A stretch of DNA of 13,552 nucleotides from Saccoglossus kowalevskii (Eukaryota > Hemichordata > Enteropneusta > Harrimaniidae), in contig NW_003142088.1 of NCBI RefSeq assembly GCF_000003605.2, positions 1-13,552 on the forward strand, given 5' to 3'. The position numbers were made by a program, and so were the translations under genes. This document shows, one piece after another, positions 10,708-13,552 of the stretch (within the stretch, counting starts at the first letter, position 1; the number at the start of each line of letters is the position of its first letter). The notes beneath the pieces are model-generated. The model saw only the letters and a list, made by a program, of their open reading frames with translations. It ran no database searches and was not told where the DNA came from.

Positions 10708-11391
10708 TACTGACTACTATCTGTGACTGAAGTGGCTGGTAGTTGTCAATCAAGACTAAAGTGGCAGTGAGTAACAAGTTGATAATACTGTCTGCTATCT
10801 GTGACTGAAGTGGCTGGTAGTTGTCAATCAAGACTAAAGTGGCAGCGAGTAACAAGTTGATAATACTGACTGCTATCTGTGACTGAAGTGGCTGGTAGTT
10901 GTCAATCAAGACTAAAGTGGCAGTGAGTAAGAAGTTGATAATACTGACTGCTATCTGTGACTGATGTGGCTGGTAGTTGTCAATCAAGACTAAAGTGGCA
11001 GCGAGTAACAAGTTGATAATACTGACTGCTATCTGTGACTGAAGTGGCTGGTAGTTGTCAATCAAGACTAAAGTGGCAGTGAGTAACAAGTTGATAATAC
11101 TGACTGCTATCTGTGACTGAAGTGGCTGGTAGTTGTCAATCAAGACTAAAGTGGCAGTGAGTAACAAGTTGATAATACTGACTGCTATCTGTGACTGAAG
11201 TGGCTGGTAGTTGTCAATCAAGACTAAAGTGGCAGTGAGAAACAAGTTGATAATACTGACTGCTATCTGTGACTGAAGTGGCTGGTAGTTGTCAATCAAG
11301 ACTAAAGTGGCAGTGAGTAACAAGTTGATAATACTGACTGCTATCTGTGACTGAAGTGGCTGGTAGTTGTCAATCAAGACTAAAGTGGCAG
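10708..11391. repeat. Duplicated block D6, copy 2 (partner 7513-8196)
   Basis: Second copy of the 684-bp block. Its left end coincides with the cluster of one-base deletions at 10673-10707, which makes that cluster a candidate junction. A private A-to-T change lies at 10965. Confidence 0.9.
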
Positions 11392-12064
11392 TGAGAAACA
11401 AGTTGATAATACTGACTACTATCTGTGACTGAAGTGGCTGCTAGTTGTCAATCAAGACTAAAGTGGCAGTGAGTAACAAGTTGATAATACTGACTACTAT
11501 CTGTGACTGAAGTGGCTGCTAGTTGTCAATCAAGACTAAAGTGGCAGTGAGAAACAAGTTGATAATACTGACTGCTATCTGTGACTGAAGTGGCTGGTAG
11601 TTGTCAATCAAGACTAAAGTGGCAGCGAGTAACAAGTTGATAATACTGACTGCTATCTGTGACTGAAGTGGCTGGTAGTTGTCAATCAAGACTAAAGTGG
11701 CAGTGAGAAACAAGTTGATAATACTGACTGCTATCTGTGACTGAAGTGGCTGCTAGTTGTCAATCAAGACTAAAGTGGCAGTGAGTAACAAGTTGATAAT
11801 ACTGACTACTATCTGTGACTGAAGTGGCTGCTAGTTGTCAATCAAGACTAAAGTGGCAGTGAGAAGCAAGTTGATAATACTGACTGCTATCTGTGACTGA
11901 AGTGGCTGGTAGTTGTCAATCAAGACTAAAGTGGCAGCGAGTAACAAGTTGATAATACTGACTGCTATCTGTGACTGAAGTGGCTGGTAGTTGTCAATCA
12001 AGACTAAAGTGGCAGTGAGAAACAAGTTGATAATACTGACTGCTATCTGTGACTGAAGTGGCTG
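11117..12064. repeat. Duplicated block D3, copy 2 (partner 3008-3955)
   Basis: Second copy of the 948-bp block. It overlaps the end of block D6 (10708-11391) on the left and the start of block D4 (11520-12249) on the right, so it is one tile in the mosaic that fills the right end of the window. Confidence 0.88.
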
Positions 12065-12249
12065 GTAGTTGTCAATCAAGACTAAAGTGGCAGCGAGTAA
12101 CAAGTTGATAACACTGACTACTATCTGTGACTGAAGTGGCTGGTAGTTGTCAATCAAGACTAAAGTGGCAGCGAGTAACAAGTTGATAATACTGACTGCT
12201 ATCTGTGACTGAAGTGGCTGGTAGTTGTCAATCAAGACTAAAGTGGCAG
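11520..12249. repeat. Duplicated block D4, copy 2 (partner 681-1410)
   Basis: Second copy of the 730-bp block, with C at position 25 in the monomer starting at 12088. It overlaps D3 copy 2 on its left and D5 copy 2 on its right. Confidence 0.86.
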
Positions 12250-13312
12250 TGAGTAACAAGTTGATAATACTGACTGCTATCTGTGACTGAAGTGGCTGGT
12301 AGTTGTCAATCAAGACTAAAGTGGCAGCGAGTAACAAGTTGATAATACTGTCTGCTATCTGTGACTGAAGTGGCTGGTAGTTGTCAATCAAGACTAAAGT
12401 GGCAGCGAGTAACAAGTTGATAATACTGACTGCTATCTGTGACTGAAGTGGCTGGTAGTTGTCAATCAAGACTAAAGTGGCAGTGAGTAACAAGTTGATA
12501 ATACTGACTGCTATCTGTGACTGAAGTGGCTGCTAGTTGTCAATCAAGACTAAAGTGGCAGTGAGTAACAAGTTGATAATACTGACTGCTATCTGTGACT
12601 GAAGTGGCTGCTAGTTGTCAATCAAGACTAAAGTGGCAGTGAGTAACAAGTTGATAATACTGACTGCTATCTGTGACTGAAGTGGCTGCTAGTTGTCAAT
12701 CAAGACTAAAGTGGCAGCGAGTAACAAGTTGATAATACTGACTGCTATCTGTGACTGAAGTGGCTGGTAGTTGTCAATCAAGACTAAAGTGGCAGTGAGT
12801 AACAAGTTGATAATACTGACTGCTATCTGTGACTGAAGTGGCTGGTAGTTGTCAATCAAGACTAAAGTGGCAGCGAGTAACAAGTTGATAATACTGACTG
12901 CTATCTGTGACTGAAGTGGCTGGTAGTTGTCAATCAAGACTAAAGTGGCAGTGAGTAACAAGTTGATAATACTGACTGCTATCTGTGCCTGAAGTGGCTG
13001 GTAGTTGTCAATCAAGACTAAAGTGGCAGTGAGTAACAAGTTGATAATACTGACTGCTATCTGTGACTGAAGTGGCTGGTAGTTGTCAATCAAGACTAAA
13101 GTGGCAGTGAGAAACAAGTTGATAATACTGACTGCTATCTGTGACTGAAGTGGCTGGTAGTTGTCAATCAAGACTAAAGTGGCAGTGAGTAACAAGTTGA
13201 TAATACTGACTGCTATCTGTGACTGAAGTGGCTGGTAGTTGTCAATCAAGACTAAAGTGGCAGTGAGAAACAAGTTGATAATACTGACTACTATCTGTGA
13301 CTGAAGTGGCTG
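12121..13312. repeat. Duplicated block D5, copy 2 (partner 9004-10195)
   Basis: Second copy of the 1192-bp block. It overlaps D2 copy 2 (12645-13503), which continues past its right end. The one mismatch with copy 1 is private to copy 1, so copy 2 keeps the array consensus there. Confidence 0.92.
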
Positions 13313-13503
13313 CTAGTTGTCAATCAAGACTAAAGTGGCAGTGAGTAACAAGTTGATAATACTGACTACTATCTGTGACTGAAGTGGCTGCTAGTTGTCA
13401 ATCAAGACTAAAGTGGCAGTGAGAAACAAGTTGATAATACTGACTGCTATCTGTGACTGAAGTGGCTGGTAGTTGTCAATCAAGACTAAAGTGGCAGCGA
13501 GTA
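12645..13503. repeat. Duplicated block D2, copy 2 (partner 2664-3522)
   Basis: Second copy of the 859-bp block, 128 monomers from the first once the 3-bp loss at 10673-10707 is allowed for. The match stops at the indel beginning at 13504, so it may continue beyond the window apart from that change. Confidence 0.87.
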
Positions 13504-13515
13504 CACAAATTGATA
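13503..13515. other. Private indel plus substitution in the last partial monomer
   Basis: The final monomer reads gagtacacaaattgat where others read gagtaacaagttgat: one inserted C and one G-to-A change within about 8 bases. No other monomer has an insertion. The position near the window end may mean lower-quality sequence or the start of a more diverged part of the array outside the window. Confidence 0.7.
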
Positions 13516-13552
13516 ATACTGACTGCTATCTGTGACTGAAGTGGCTGGTAGT

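Larger units (their letters stand above)
1..13552. repeat. 78-bp satellite tandem array, about 173.8 copies
   Basis: The word tggcag recurs every 78 bases from base 1 to base 13492, with the phase broken only by a net loss of 3 bases at 10673-10707. I read 171 monomers of exactly 78 bp, one of 76 bp (10609-10684), one of 77 bp (10685-10761) and a last partial monomer of 61 bp. Monomers usually differ from one another at only a few of 78 positions, so the array is strongly homogenised or recently amplified. No non-repeat DNA is present at either end, so the true array is longer than the window. A representative monomer is 157-234. The array is probably a eukaryotic satellite or giant VNTR; I do not recognise the family and cannot name the host. 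Every stretch here without a gene holds this repeat and nothing else. Confidence 0.98.

Noticed and set aside
602-13273. Many minus-strand open reading frames of 64 to 272 codons made of a 26-residue repeat
   Set aside because: They begin at TTG and not ATG, end wherever the position-56 C variant gives TAG, and show only residue-changing variation. They are by-products of a repeat length divisible by 3.
1-13552. CRISPR array
   Set aside because: The repeats are contiguous 78-mers with no unique spacers, and the variation is at scattered single bases.
1-13552. Repeat-protein gene such as a bacterial adhesin or other long repeat protein
   Set aside because: No start, signal sequence or non-repeat domain is present, and stops occur in 55 of 174 units. 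An intact repeat-protein gene would not contain them.
1-13552. A single regular higher-order repeat through the whole array, as in alpha satellite
   Set aside because: Rare-variant order gives many different offsets (7, 12, 40, 41, 77, 104, 128, 139 monomers), and the local tandem units at 92-1927 and 5084-6116 do not continue.
1-13552. CENP-B box or telomere-type motif
   Set aside because: The monomer has at most one CpG and no CGGG element, and there is no short G-rich telomeric repeat.
1-13552. tRNA, rRNA or promoter elements in the monomer
   Set aside because: No cloverleaf, no A/B box pair and no conserved rRNA segment could be recognised. TTG-TCAA and similar short inverted words are too short to support a structure.
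1-13552. Nucleosome phasing, since two monomers equal 156 bp
   Set aside because: The length is suggestive only. Nothing in the sequence distinguishes alternate monomers as a dimer.

Overview
The whole window is one uninterrupted tandem array of a 78-bp satellite monomer. I count 173 complete monomers plus a 61-bp partial one at the right edge: 171 are exactly 78 bp, one is 76 bp, one is 77 bp. No unique flanking sequence, gene, RNA gene, transposon or CRISPR spacer is visible. A homogeneous array this long, with no genes and no ATG or CAT trinucleotide in its consensus, points to a eukaryotic genome (pericentromeric, subtelomeric or interstitial heterochromatin, or a very large intronic or intergenic VNTR). 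The species cannot be told from the sequence. G+C of a typical monomer is about 41%, with G exceeding C about 21 to 11 on the given strand.

Numbering a monomer from its tggcag (monomer n starts at 1+78(n-1) up to monomer 137 at 10609), almost all variation lies at four sites: position 7 (T/C), 11 (A/T), 33 (G/A) and 56 (G/C). Rarer marks are shared by a few monomers (A at 10, T at 8, C at 25, C at 43, T at 30, G at 14, G at 13) or are private. These marks act as a barcode. The array has no single regular higher-order repeat. It is a patchwork of local and long-distance block duplications, with offsets of 7, 12, 40, 41, 77, 104, 128 and 139 monomers.

Layout: 92-1927 is a tandem pair of a 12-monomer (936-bp) higher-order unit. 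1928-3276 is mixed monomers, including blocks recopied near 8.3 kb and 12.6 kb. 3277-7488 is rich in the position-56 C variant and contains a 7-monomer (546-bp) local duplication. 7489-10672 is mostly the G variant. 10673-10707 holds three one-base A deletions, at the breakpoint of a copied block. 10708-13503 is almost entirely explained as overlapping copies of earlier blocks. The last 50 bases carry a further indel.

On the minus strand one frame stays open for long stretches, because 78 is divisible by 3 and the only recurrent stop is the TAG made by the position-56 C variant. This yields many repetitive pseudo-ORFs of 64 to 272 codons. I do not annotate them as genes: in the array as repeated there is no ATG, every frequent variable site changes the amino acid or makes a stop, and there is no gene context.
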